From contig NZ_CP017674.1 of the NCBI RefSeq assembly GCF_001792815.1, positions 620,001-684,000 of the forward strand: a stretch of DNA of 64,000 bases, in the 5' to 3' direction. Source of the stretch: Microbacterium sp. BH-3-3-3. Lineage in GTDB: Bacteria; Actinomycetota; Actinomycetes; Actinomycetales; Microbacteriaceae. Both the position numbers and the translations under genes were made by a program. Numbering within the stretch: the stretch's first letter is position 1; the number at the start of each line of letters is the position of its first letter. This document shows positions 10,215 to 18,352 of this stretch, piece by piece. The notes beneath the pieces were generated by a model. It searched no databases, had not been told where the DNA came from, and saw only the letters and a program-made list of their open reading frames with translations.

Positions 10215-10940
10215 GTGCCTTCACATCGTCCGGAGCGCCGCGTCGTCCCCACCTCGGCCATGCTCGCCGCCCTCGCGGTGCCGTCGCGCCTCGCGATCCT
10301 GTCGCTGCTGCTGTCGGTCGGACCCCGGACGGCGACCGAGTGCGCCGAGGTGGTGGGGGCGACGGCATCCAACTGCTCGTGGCACCTGCGCGAACTCGCC
10401 CGGCTCGGCCTCGTCGAGCGATCCGACGACGACTCCGGCGACGCACGCAAGCGACCCTGGCGCGCGACGATCACGGGCATCGACCTGGATGCCGGCGGCG
10501 GGCCCGCCGACGAACTCACGCGCGCCGCGGTGCGCTCGGCCTGGTTCGCCGACACCGACGCGCGGTTCGACGACTACCTGCGGCACGAGAGCGACCTCCC
10601 CGCACCCTGGCGCGAAGCGGCGGTGATCAGCGACTACGCCGTGCTGCTCACCGCCGACGAACTCGCCGACGTCGGCGCACGCATCGACGCGATCGTGCGC
10701 CCCTACGTGCGTGCGACCCGGGCCGACGCCCCCGCGGGCAGCGCCGTCGCCTCGATCTCGGTGCGCGGTGTCGTCGACCCGCGCTTCGTCGACCCGGGCT
10801 TCGTCGACGCGGGCTCGAGCGGCCGGCGCGCCCGGAACGCGGACGCGATGCGCCCGCGCGCCCGGGACACCGACGCCGCCGACCCGCAGACAGGACCCCC
10901 GCGCACACCCGACCTCCCCTCCCCCGACGGCGCGACGTGA
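10215..10940 (+). CDS. ArsR-type winged-helix regulator
   Basis: Regulator of 241 aa starting GTG at 10215. Residues ~12-95 are an ArsR/HTH_20 winged helix (ALAVPSRLAILSLLLSVGPRTATECAEVVGATASNCSWHLRELARLGLVER), where helix 3 recognises DNA. No cysteine metal site is visible, so it is probably not a metal sensor. The C-terminal ~70 residues are disordered and repetitive (VDPRFVDPGFVDAG...). Its stop overlaps the MFS gene start (GTGA), so the two are co-transcribed, as in many ArsR-MFS pairs where the regulator controls the exporter. Confidence 0.85.
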   Translation: MPSHRPERRVVPTSAMLAALAVPSRLAILSLLLSVGPRTATECAEVVGATASNCSWHLRELARLGLVERSDDDSGDARKRPWRATITGIDLDAGGGPADELTRAAVRSAWFADTDARFDDYLRHESDLPAPWREAAVISDYAVLLTADELADVGARIDAIVRPYVRATRADAPAGSAVASISVRGVVDPRFVDPGFVDAGSSGRRARNADAMRPRARDTDAADPQTGPPRTPDLPSPDGAT

Positions 10941-12199
10941 GCGGCGGCACCTGGCGGTTCCCCGGTGTCGTGCGCCTGATGTCGGGCGGCGCGATCGCCG
11001 AGACCGCCGACTGGATGCTGCTGGTCGCCCTGCCCCTCTTCGTGCTCGGCGTCACCGGGTCGCCGCTGATCACCTCGATCGTCTTCGTCCTGCAGGCCGT
11101 GCTCACGGTGGCGGCCGCCCCGCTCGCGGGCCTGCTCATCGACCGCACAGACCCTTGGCACCTGATGGGCGGCACCGCGGCGCTGCAGGTGATCGCCGTG
11201 CTCCCCCTGCTGTTCGTCGACTCGGCCGCCGACCTGTGGATCGTGTCCCTCGTCGCGGTCGTGCAATCGGTACTGGGGGCGATCATCGAACCCGCGCGGC
11301 CGAGCGTGGCCGCCGCTCTCGTGCCCTCGGACCACGTCGCACCCGTGAACCAGCTGCTCGGCATCGGCTCCGGTCTCGCCCGCCTGGTCGGGGCACCGCT
11401 CGGCGGTCTGGCGCTGGGGCTCGGCGGAGTCGACGCCCTCGTCGTCGCCACCGCGGGTGCCTACGCCGTGGCATCCGTCGTGCTCTTCGCGCGGGCGAAA
11501 CGGCGACCGGATGCCGCCACCCCGGCGAACGACGACACCGCGGCGCTGCGCACCCTCGAGGTCGACGCCGCGGGCGCCCCCGCGCGCGCCACGTTCTTCG
11601 GCGAGCTCGGGTCGGGACTCGCGATCGTGGCCGGCGACCGCGTGCTCCGACGTCTCATGCTCGTGGCGGTGCTCATGTCGCTCGCGCAGGGTCTGTTCTC
11701 GATCCTCTTCGTGCTGTTCGTCCCCCAGGTGCTGGGCGGCGGTGACGTCGAGATCGGCGTGCTGCGCGGCATCCAGGCGATCGGGGCTCTCGTGGCGGGC
11801 GTCGGACTGCTCAGCGTCGTCGGACGCGTCGCACCCGCGCGTCTGGCCGCCGCCTCGATACTCGGATTCGGCGTGCTGTCGCTCCTGATCTGGAACCTGC
11901 CGGCGCTGACGACGTGGTTCCCGCTGTACGTCGCCCTGTTCGCGCTGGTCGGGGCCCCGGGCCTGCTCGCCATGACCGCGATGCTGACGATCGTCGACCG
12001 CGAGACGCCCGCCGGTCACCGCGGGCGGGTCACCAGCCTGCTGTTCGCCGCACTGACCGCCCTGCAGGCGGTGGGCACCCTGGTCGGCGGGTTCATCGGC
12101 ACGGGACCGGCGTTCACCGTCTCGCTGCAGGTGCAGGGGGCGCTGTATCTCGTGGCCGGCCTCGTCGCGCTGACGTTGGGGCGACGCGGATCCGCGTGA
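10937..12199 (+). CDS. MFS efflux transporter
   Basis: Major facilitator of 420 aa with about 12 hydrophobic segments. The first helices are ADWMLLVALPLFVLGVTGSPLITSIVFVLQAVLTVAAAPLAGLLIDR, with the A-loop GLLIDRTDPWHLM between TM2 and TM3. It resembles MFS_3/enterobactin-exporter-like proteins that expel drugs or small metabolites. The start is GTG at 10937, overlapping the upstream regulator stop. The substrate is not predictable. A drug- or metabolite-efflux role under the ArsR-type regulator is inferred from the operon. Confidence 0.88.
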   Translation: MSGGTWRFPGVVRLMSGGAIAETADWMLLVALPLFVLGVTGSPLITSIVFVLQAVLTVAAAPLAGLLIDRTDPWHLMGGTAALQVIAVLPLLFVDSAADLWIVSLVAVVQSVLGAIIEPARPSVAAALVPSDHVAPVNQLLGIGSGLARLVGAPLGGLALGLGGVDALVVATAGAYAVASVVLFARAKRRPDAATPANDDTAALRTLEVDAAGAPARATFFGELGSGLAIVAGDRVLRRLMLVAVLMSLAQGLFSILFVLFVPQVLGGGDVEIGVLRGIQAIGALVAGVGLLSVVGRVAPARLAAASILGFGVLSLLIWNLPALTTWFPLYVALFALVGAPGLLAMTAMLTIVDRETPAGHRGRVTSLLFAALTALQAVGTLVGGFIGTGPAFTVSLQVQGALYLVAGLVALTLGRRGSA

Positions 12200-12262
12200 C
12201 CCTCGGGAATGTCCGGACCCCTCTCTACGCTGTGTGGTGAGGGCGCAGGGAAGGCGGTTGGC

Positions 12263-14098
12263 ATGCAGGGACTCGAAGTCACGGTTCTGCTCGGACTCGC
12301 GATGCTGGTGGGCACGGTGCTCGCGCCGCGGCTACGGGTGGCGACGCCGCTCGTGCTGCTGGTGATCGGCCTGGCGCTGGGCTTCATCCCCGAGCTCCGC
12401 GCGATCGAGCTGCCGCCCGAGACGGTGCTGCTGCTGTTCCTTCCGGTCATGCTCTTCCGCGAGGCGTGGACCACGTCGCTGCGCTCGGTCCGCCGGTCGC
12501 TGCGCTACATCATCCCCATGAGCACGCTTCTCGTCGCCGCCTCGGCCTTCGCCGTCGCCGGCGTCGCGACCTGGATGGGCGTGCCGTGGGAGGCCGCCCT
12601 CGTCATCGGAGCCGCCGTCGCCCCGCCCGACGCCACCGCGGTCGCCGCCCTCGGTCGACTGCTGCCCGCCAAGACCTTCATGAAGCTCAAGGCCGAGAGT
12701 CTCACCAACGACGGCACGGCGCTCGTGCTCTACGCCATCGCGGTGTCGCTGCTGCTCGGCGGGCAGGTCACGCCGTGGTCGATCACGGGCATGGTGCTGC
12801 TGTCGTACGTGGGAGGTGCGGCCGCGGGCATCGCGGTGGCCGCGCTCGCGTACGTCGCCCTGCGTCGCATGCAGTCGACGCTCACGATCAACCTCACCCT
12901 GCTGCTCGTGCCGTTCCTCGCCTTCCTCATCGCCGAACTGATCGAGGCGTCGGGCGTGCTCGCCGTCGTGTTCGCGGGGTTGATCGTGGCCTGGGTCTCG
13001 CCGCGCATCACCACCGCGATGTCGCGAAGAGCAGCCGACGCCACCTGGCCCTTCGGCGTGTACCTGCTCAACGGGGCGTTGTTCGTGCTCATCGGTCTCG
13101 AGGTGCAGCTCGTACTGCACGAGATCTCGCCGTCCGAGATCGGGATGCTGCTGCTGATCACGGTGGCCGCGTGGGTGGTGCTGTTCGTCGTGCGCTACCT
13201 GTTCCAGTGGCTCTTCTCGCCGTTCTCGCGGCCGCCCGCGGGGTCGTCGCGGTCGCTCCGGCATCGCTCCCGGGTGGTGAGCACGGTCGCCGGGTTCCGC
13301 GGCGCCGTCTCGCTCGCCATCGCCCTGTCGGTGCCGATCACGACCGCGAGCGGCGAGCCCGTCGCCGGCCGCGACGCCGTGGTCTTCGTCACCGCGGGCG
13401 TCATCGTGCTCACGCTGCTCGTGCAGGGGCCGCTGCTGCCGGCCGTCATCCGCTGGGCGAAGCTCCCCAACGACGACGCCGCGATCGAAGAGTACGAACT
13501 CGCCGAACGCGCGATCTCGGGCGCCGCGCTGGCGGCACTCGACGACCTCGCCGTCGAACACGGCATCAGCGACCGGGTGCGCGACCGTGCCCGACGCGAG
13601 GGCTACGAGCGCCTCGAACTCGCCAACGCACGCGCCGTGGCCCGCCAACGCGCGATCGAGGAACGCGACCTGGCCGAGCTCGACGCTTCGCTCGACGACG
13701 ACGCCGGCGAGTCCTCGACGATGGGCCCCGTCCCGCCCGAGGCTACGGACGAGGGCCGCCCGCGACGCCGGCTTCCCGCGCCCCCCGACGGCACCCACGG
13801 CGGCACGGGCGGAGCCGACGCCGCCGGAATGGACACCGGCGACGCCGCCGCACGGCTCGCCGCCGGCCCGCTCGAGATGATCGCCGTCAGCGACGACATC
13901 GACGTGACGCAGCGTTCCCCGCTGCTGCGCCACAAAGAGGCCGTGCGACTGCGTCTGGCGGTGCTCGACCGCAAGCGCGAGGTGCTGCTGCGGCTGCGCC
14001 GCGAGGGGACGATCGACGACCTCGTCGCGCGCAAGATCCTCGCCGGGCTCGATCTCGACGAGATCCGCGCGCGCGGGATCGAGAAGTCGAACGACTGA
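12263..14098 (+). CDS. CPA1 Na+(K+)/H+ antiporter
   Basis: Membrane antiporter of 611 aa. Residues ~1-420 form the CPA1 core, with the ion-binding region VIGAAVAPPDATAVAALGR and NDGTALVLYAIAVSLLL, and a later FRGAVSLAIALSVP helix. The ~200-residue cytosolic tail is charged and contains a disordered Pro/Gly-rich stretch, then two helical parts (LLRHKEAVRLRLAVLDRKREVLLRL). Family members exchange cytoplasmic Na+ or K+ for H+ for pH and salt homeostasis. I place the start at ATG 12263, 7-8 nt after GGGAAGG, rather than the upstream in-frame start at 12209. Confidence 0.9.
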   Translation: MQGLEVTVLLGLAMLVGTVLAPRLRVATPLVLLVIGLALGFIPELRAIELPPETVLLLFLPVMLFREAWTTSLRSVRRSLRYIIPMSTLLVAASAFAVAGVATWMGVPWEAALVIGAAVAPPDATAVAALGRLLPAKTFMKLKAESLTNDGTALVLYAIAVSLLLGGQVTPWSITGMVLLSYVGGAAAGIAVAALAYVALRRMQSTLTINLTLLLVPFLAFLIAELIEASGVLAVVFAGLIVAWVSPRITTAMSRRAADATWPFGVYLLNGALFVLIGLEVQLVLHEISPSEIGMLLLITVAAWVVLFVVRYLFQWLFSPFSRPPAGSSRSLRHRSRVVSTVAGFRGAVSLAIALSVPITTASGEPVAGRDAVVFVTAGVIVLTLLVQGPLLPAVIRWAKLPNDDAAIEEYELAERAISGAALAALDDLAVEHGISDRVRDRARREGYERLELANARAVARQRAIEERDLAELDASLDDDAGESSTMGPVPPEATDEGRPRRRLPAPPDGTHGGTGGADAAGMDTGDAAARLAAGPLEMIAVSDDIDVTQRSPLLRHKEAVRLRLAVLDRKREVLLRLRREGTIDDLVARKILAGLDLDEIRARGIEKSND

Positions 14099-14225
14099 GC
14101 GGGCGGCACCCGACGGCTCGACCGGGCTCACCGCCACGCGGCGACGCGGAGCCGGTGGTCACGCACGGATTCTCGGGCGTGCGGCAGCACGATGACGCCT
14201 CCGGCACCGGGGCGACGACTCCGCG

Positions 14226-14621
14226 TCAGGCCAGCACGAGCTCGATGTTCTCGTGATCAGCGAACACGCGCAGCACGAGGTCGAAGTACGTCTCGCCCGC
14301 TCCCGCGTCGAGGGCGTCGAGCGCTCTCTGCGCCGGTCCCGCGGCGTACACCTCGGGCCTCTCGAGCTTCGCGCGGTAGTACGCCCGAGTCGCCTCGACC
14401 CCCAGCGCCGCGCGTGACGCGGCGTGGTCGACCCAGGTCACGCAGGCCGGGGCCGCCCCGTCGAGCACACCGAACCCGCCGTACAGCAGGTCGTCGAGCG
14501 CGTCGAGGCTCTCCCCCAGCGTCCACGGCTCGTCGGGCATGAGCACGCGACCCAGTTCGCGGTAGAGCGAGGCGATGCCGTCGACGCGCGATCCCTCGAG
14601 GCGCAAGGTGAGCGGGCTCAT
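14226..14621 (-). CDS. barstar-like ribonuclease inhibitor
   Basis: Acidic 131-aa protein resembling the barstar (RNase inhibitor) fold: LRLEGSRVDGIASLYRELGRVLM at the N-terminus, then ESLDALDDLLYGGFG, the conserved Asp-rich helix in which barstar contacts barnase, and VFADHENIELVLA at the end. In actinobacteria such genes are sometimes immunity proteins for secreted RNases, but no RNase toxin is seen beside it; a stand-alone inhibitor or orphan immunity gene is possible. The next gene upstream in the same direction is a tiny ORF at 14717. Confidence 0.75.
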   Translation of the reverse strand: MSPLTLRLEGSRVDGIASLYRELGRVLMPDEPWTLGESLDALDDLLYGGFGVLDGAAPACVTWVDHAASRAALGVEATRAYYRAKLERPEVYAAGPAQRALDALDAGAGETYFDLVLRVFADHENIELVLA

Positions 14622-14716
14622 GGCGTCTTCCTCTTCTCGATTCTCACGACGAAGGGCCGGAGCCTGACGGCATCCGACCCTCTCGCGACGAGCCCGAGGC
14701 CCGCACGTGGACGACC

Positions 14717-14824
14717 TCAGTTGCCGCCGTTGATGACCGACAGGTAGGCACCGAAGGGGCGCGAGGCGTCGGTGGTGGCGAAGTCGTCGGCAAGGCCCTC
14801 GTGGGGCGTGTTCACGTTGTGCAT
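14717..14824 (-). CDS. tiny ORF, 35 aa, unknown
   Basis: Complete small ORF encoding MHNVNTPHEGLADDFATT followed by DASRPFGAYLSVINGGN. A GTG three codons downstream (14815) is better spaced from a GGGGA ribosome site, giving 32 aa. Third-position GC is high. The shape (acidic leader-like N-terminus, Gly/Asn-rich C-terminus) resembles a RiPP precursor or small peptide, but there are no modification enzymes nearby. Its function is unknown. It lies 95 bp upstream of the barstar-like gene on the same strand. Confidence 0.4.
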   Translation of the reverse strand: MHNVNTPHEGLADDFATTDASRPFGAYLSVINGGN

Positions 14825-14919
14825 TCCCCGAGTGTGACCGACCGGACCCCGAGATCGACGTCGGTTGACATTCAGCTTTACTTCATCTAGCTAACTACTC
14901 GCCTAACAAGTATTCAGCC

Positions 14920-15270
14920 TCAGTCCGCCGCCGTCGCCGTCGCCGTCGGCCCGAGCATGATGATGCCCGCCCCCACGAGCGCCACCGCCGAACCGATGTA
15001 GTCCCACGAGGTGGGGCGGAACCCGTCGACGACGATCCCCCACGCGAGCGAGCCGGCCACGAACACCCCGCCATAGGCGGCCAGCACCCGTCCGAAGTGC
15101 GCGTCGGGCTGCAGAGCCGCGACGAAGCCGTAGGCGCCGAGGGCCAGGATGCCGAGAAGCGCGAGCCACCACCCGCGATTCTCGCGCACCGCCTGCCAGA
15201 TGAGCCAGGCCCCGCCGATCTCGGCGACCGCGGCGAGGGCGAAGAGAACGACGATACGCGCGGTGGTCAT
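14920..15270 (-). CDS. YnfA/UPF0060-family membrane protein
   Basis: Small integral membrane protein of 116 aa with four hydrophobic helices ([76 protein letters not shown]). It matches the UPF0060/YnfA family, which is SMR-like in size; some members have been linked to multidrug efflux. I chose ATG 15270 because GGAGGAG lies 12 nt upstream and the family is ~108 aa; the longer frame to 15291 would start inside that ribosome site. The AT-rich stretch between it and the tiny ORF (14860-14915) probably carries promoters. Confidence 0.88.
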   Translation of the reverse strand: MTTARIVVLFALAAVAEIGGAWLIWQAVRENRGWWLALLGILALGAYGFVAALQPDAHFGRVLAAYGGVFVAGSLAWGIVVDGFRPTSWDYIGSAVALVGAGIIMLGPTATATAAD

Positions 15271-15412
15271 GCGTCCCAGTTTCTCCTCCAAGGCTCGTTT
15301 TCCGAACGAACAGCGCCCGAAAAGACCTCATTGCGAACCCTTACGTTACGGAGAGGGAACATCTCGGTAGTACCGAAGAAAGAGGACTACCGTTCCCCGC
15401 AAGGGGGTGAGC

Positions 15413-15625
15413 ATGACTCGACCACGCACCGTGACCCACACCTACACGCTCGACGGCGGATGGCGCAGAGCCCACCACGAACCGCTGACCGTCGACCACG
15501 CCGACGACCTGCGCCACCAGGGGGTGACGATGGTGCGAGCGCGACGCGGGATGTTCGACAGCCGCGAGCTCTCGCTCCGCGAGTATCCGCCCCGCGCATC
15601 GACCCGGCCGCCCACGCCGGCCTGA
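15413..15625 (+). CDS. small hypothetical protein, 70 aa
   Basis: Basic 70-aa product (MTRPRTVTHTYTLDGGWRRA...) preceded by AAGGGGGTGAGC, a good ribosome site for ATG 15413. Codon usage is typical of the genome. There is no recognised domain; the sequence reads like a short beta-hairpin followed by a helix and a disordered Pro-rich tail. It is divergent from the YnfA gene and convergent with the response-regulator gene. A near-palindrome (CGGTAGTACCG at about 15365) sits in its upstream region. Confidence 0.5.
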   Translation: MTRPRTVTHTYTLDGGWRRAHHEPLTVDHADDLRHQGVTMVRARRGMFDSRELSLREYPPRASTRPPTPA

Positions 15626-15642
15626 CCGGACGACGGCGCGCC

Positions 15643-16308
15643 TCACCGCCCGGGTGCCAGCAAGCCGCTCTCGTACGCCGCGATCACCAGCTGCGCCCGA
15701 TCGTGCGCGCCGAGCTTGATCATCGTGTTCTTCACGTGCGTCTTCGCCGTGTGCGGCGAGATGTACAACAGCGCCGCGATCTCGTCGTTCGAGCGACCAC
15801 GGGCCACGTGCAGCAGCACCTCGCGCTCGCGATCGGTGAGCGCGTCGAGCGAGGCGGGCGCCGGCACGTCGGCGGCGCCCGTGGCCCGCACGTACCGCTC
15901 GATGAGCGCGCGGGTCGCGGCGGGAGAGAGCAGCGCGCCGCCCTCGTGCACCGACAGCACGGCCCGCACGATGTCGTCGGGTTCGGCGCCCTTTCCGATG
16001 AAACCGCTCGCCCCGGCGCGCAGGGCCGCGACGACGTAATCGTCTTCCTCGAAGGTCGTCAGGATCAGCACGCGCGTGTCGGCCAGCGCGGGGTCGGCGC
16101 AGATCGCCGCGGTCGCCTCGATGCCGTCCATGCGCGGCATGCGGATGTCCGACACCACGACATCGGGGCGGAGCCTGCGCGCGAGCGCGACACCCGCCTC
16201 ACCGTCGGCAGCCTCGCCCACCACCGAGATCCCGTCGGCGGCGTCGAGGAGGTCGCGCACGGCCGAGCGGATCAGCGACTGGTCGTCGACGACGATCGCG
16301 GTGGTCAT
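15643..16308 (-). CDS. NarL/LuxR-family response regulator
   Basis: Two-component response regulator of 221 aa. The receiver domain (residues 1-120) has the acidic pocket D8-D9, the phospho-acceptor Asp54 (in VVSDIRMPRMDG) and a conserved Lys in FIGKGAEPDD. The LuxR-type HTH (about 152-210, LTDREREVLLHVARGRSNDEIAALLYISPHTAKTHVKNTMIKL) binds DNA. It overlaps the kinase gene by 4 bp, so the two are translated together. The divergent MacB-like ABC genes next door are a plausible target. Confidence 0.95.
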   Translation of the reverse strand: MTTAIVVDDQSLIRSAVRDLLDAADGISVVGEAADGEAGVALARRLRPDVVVSDIRMPRMDGIEATAAICADPALADTRVLILTTFEEDDYVVAALRAGASGFIGKGAEPDDIVRAVLSVHEGGALLSPAATRALIERYVRATGAADVPAPASLDALTDREREVLLHVARGRSNDEIAALLYISPHTAKTHVKNTMIKLGAHDRAQLVIAAYESGLLAPGR

Positions 16309-17513
16309 GAGCCCGACTCCCCCGCACGCGCGGGCAGGGGCAGGCGAGCGGCCAGGCGGTAACCGCCGGGGGCGAGACCCGCCGCGAGGTCGCCGCGCAC
16401 CGCGTCGACGCGCTCCCGCAGCCCCACCAGACCGAAGCCCGACGACGGCAATGCCGACTCGGCGGCCTCGGGCACGCGCTCGATCGGATTGGTCACGACC
16501 ACCTCCAGGTCATCGCCGTCGCGACGCAGCAGCACGTGGGCGCGGCGGGTGGTGCCGTGCTTGAGGGCGTTCGTGAGCCCCTCCTGCACGACGCGATAGG
16601 CCACGATGTCGATCCCCCACGGGATGCCGGCGGCTTCGGCATCCGTTCCGATCTCGTCGCGCACCACGACGTCCCACCCGGCGACCCGCACCGACTCGAC
16701 CACCTCGGGCACGCGCGCGAGCCCGGGCTGCACACGCACGGCGGCGTCGTCGGGCGCGCGGAGCAGGCTCATCATGGTGCCGATCTCGCCGAGCACGTCG
16801 CGCGAGGCGGTGCGGATGGTGGCGAGGGCCTCGCGCGCGCGGTCGGGGCGGTTCTCGAGCGTCGACGACGCGACCCCGGCGTTCAAACTGATGACCGAGA
16901 TGCGGTGGGCGACGGCATCGTGCAGGTCGCGCGCGATGCGCAGGCGTTCCTCGGTGACGCGGCGGCTCGCCTCGGCCTCGCGCGTCTGCTCGGCGCGACG
17001 GGCGCGCTCGACCACCGCCTCGAGGTAGGCGCGACGCGAGCGGGCGGCGTCGCCGACGGCTCCCGCGAGCGCGAGCGAGAGGGCCACCTGCAGCACACGC
17101 GTGTCCATGCCGGTGACGAGGGCGACGATCACCCCCGCCGACACCACGGCCCCCACGGCGGCCAGGGTCGCCGGCACCGACGTGCGCCGCTGCGCGCGGT
17201 GGGCGATGCCGTAGGTGGCCACGACCATCGCGATCGCCCCGCCCGGCGAGAGCGTGCCGAGGGCGAGGGCGGCGATCCAGACGGCGACGCTCACGGCCAG
17301 CACGACCCGCGGCGCCCGGCGACGGAACGGCAGCGCCAGGGCGGGCAGCAGCACGAGCACGAGCACGAACGGGTGCGACGGCCGCATCTCGGCGAAGGGC
17401 ACGGGCGCGAGGGCCGGGACCGCGACGAGCACGACCAGCACGACGTCGATCAGCCAGGGCCGACCGGCCCACGGCGAGCGCGGCGCCGGCTCGTTCGTCT
17501 CGTCGGGCCTCAC
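16305..17513 (-). CDS. HisKA_3-type sensor histidine kinase
   Basis: Sensor kinase of 402 aa with several N-terminal transmembrane helices and almost no extracellular loop, typical of envelope-stress or antibiotic-sensing actinobacterial kinases. The phospho-accepting His lies in ARDLHDAVAHRISVISLNAG (about residue 198). The HATPase N-box is VQEGLTNALKHG and the G-box is GFGLVGLRERV. I prefer GTG 17513, 9 nt after GGGAG, over ATG 17549, which lacks a ribosome site. It is divergent from the ABC transporter operon by about 130 bp. Confidence 0.93.
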   Translation of the reverse strand: MRPDETNEPAPRSPWAGRPWLIDVVLVVLVAVPALAPVPFAEMRPSHPFVLVLVLLPALALPFRRRAPRVVLAVSVAVWIAALALGTLSPGGAIAMVVATYGIAHRAQRRTSVPATLAAVGAVVSAGVIVALVTGMDTRVLQVALSLALAGAVGDAARSRRAYLEAVVERARRAEQTREAEASRRVTEERLRIARDLHDAVAHRISVISLNAGVASSTLENRPDRAREALATIRTASRDVLGEIGTMMSLLRAPDDAAVRVQPGLARVPEVVESVRVAGWDVVVRDEIGTDAEAAGIPWGIDIVAYRVVQEGLTNALKHGTTRRAHVLLRRDGDDLEVVVTNPIERVPEAAESALPSSGFGLVGLRERVDAVRGDLAAGLAPGGYRLAARLPLPARAGESGS

Positions 17514-17644
17514 GGCTCCAGTCTCCCGCGTCCTGCGGCCCCCGGCCATCGCCTGGCGGGGGCATTCGCGAATCCCCCACCGGGGGTAGACGACCGACCC
17601 GACGGTGGGACGCGCGTGGCTCCGCCGCGAACGAGGCTGAGGTC

Positions 17645-18352
17645 ATGGCATCCGACCCTCCTCCCCCACTGTTCTCGATCACCGATCTGCACAAGTCGTA
17701 CGGTCGCGGCTCCGCCCGCTTCGACGCCCTGCGCGGGGTGAACCTCGACATCCATCGCGGCGAGAGCGTCGCGATCATCGGCAAGAGCGGCTCGGGCAAG
17801 TCGACGCTCATGCACCTGCTCGCCCTGATGGACGCCCCGACCCGGGGCACGGTGCGCCTCGACGGGGTGGATGCCACGACCCTCCGCGGACGTCAGCTCA
17901 ACCGCACCCGCAATCAGACGTTCGGCTTCGTGTTCCAGCAGTTCTTCCTCACGCCCAGCGCCTCGGTGTTCGACAACGTCGTGCTGCCGCTGAAGATCGC
18001 GGGCGTCGGCCGCGCCGAGCGGACCCGGCGGGGGCGGGCCGCGCTCGCGGAGCTCGACATGGACGACAAGGCGCGCAACAAGGCCACCGCGCTCTCGGGG
18101 GGACAGAAGCAGCGCGCGGTGATCGCGCGGGCCCTGGTGAACGACCCGCAGGTGATCTTCGCCGACGAGCCCACCGGCAACCTCGACACGGCCACCGGGG
18201 CCGTCGTCGAAGACATCCTGTTCCGGCTCAACCGCGAGCACGGGATCACCCTGATCGTCGTCACCCACGACGAAGACCTCGCCGCGCGCTGCGACCGGCG
18301 CGTGCAGATCCGCGACGGTCTCATCGTCGCCGACGAACGGAACGCCGCATGA
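17645..18352 (+). CDS. MacB/LolD-type ABC transporter ATPase
   Basis: ATP-binding subunit of 235 aa. It carries Walker A GKSGSGKST (46-54), a Q-loop near QQFF (98-101), signature LSGGQ (150-154), Walker B VIFADE (170-175) and an H-loop in VVTHDE. It belongs to the MacB/FtsE-like group that powers mechanotransmission exporters. Its stop overlaps the permease start by ATGA. Next to a divergent two-component system the pair probably exports or resists a cell-envelope-active compound; that role is inferred from context only. Confidence 0.94.
   Translation: MASDPPPPLFSITDLHKSYGRGSARFDALRGVNLDIHRGESVAIIGKSGSGKSTLMHLLALMDAPTRGTVRLDGVDATTLRGRQLNRTRNQTFGFVFQQFFLTPSASVFDNVVLPLKIAGVGRAERTRRGRAALAELDMDDKARNKATALSGGQKQRAVIARALVNDPQVIFADEPTGNLDTATGAVVEDILFRLNREHGITLIVVTHDEDLAARCDRRVQIRDGLIVADERNAA

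Noticed and set aside
14717-14824. Calling the tiny ORF a lasso or lanthipeptide precursor
   Set aside because: No matching core motif and no modification or export genes nearby.
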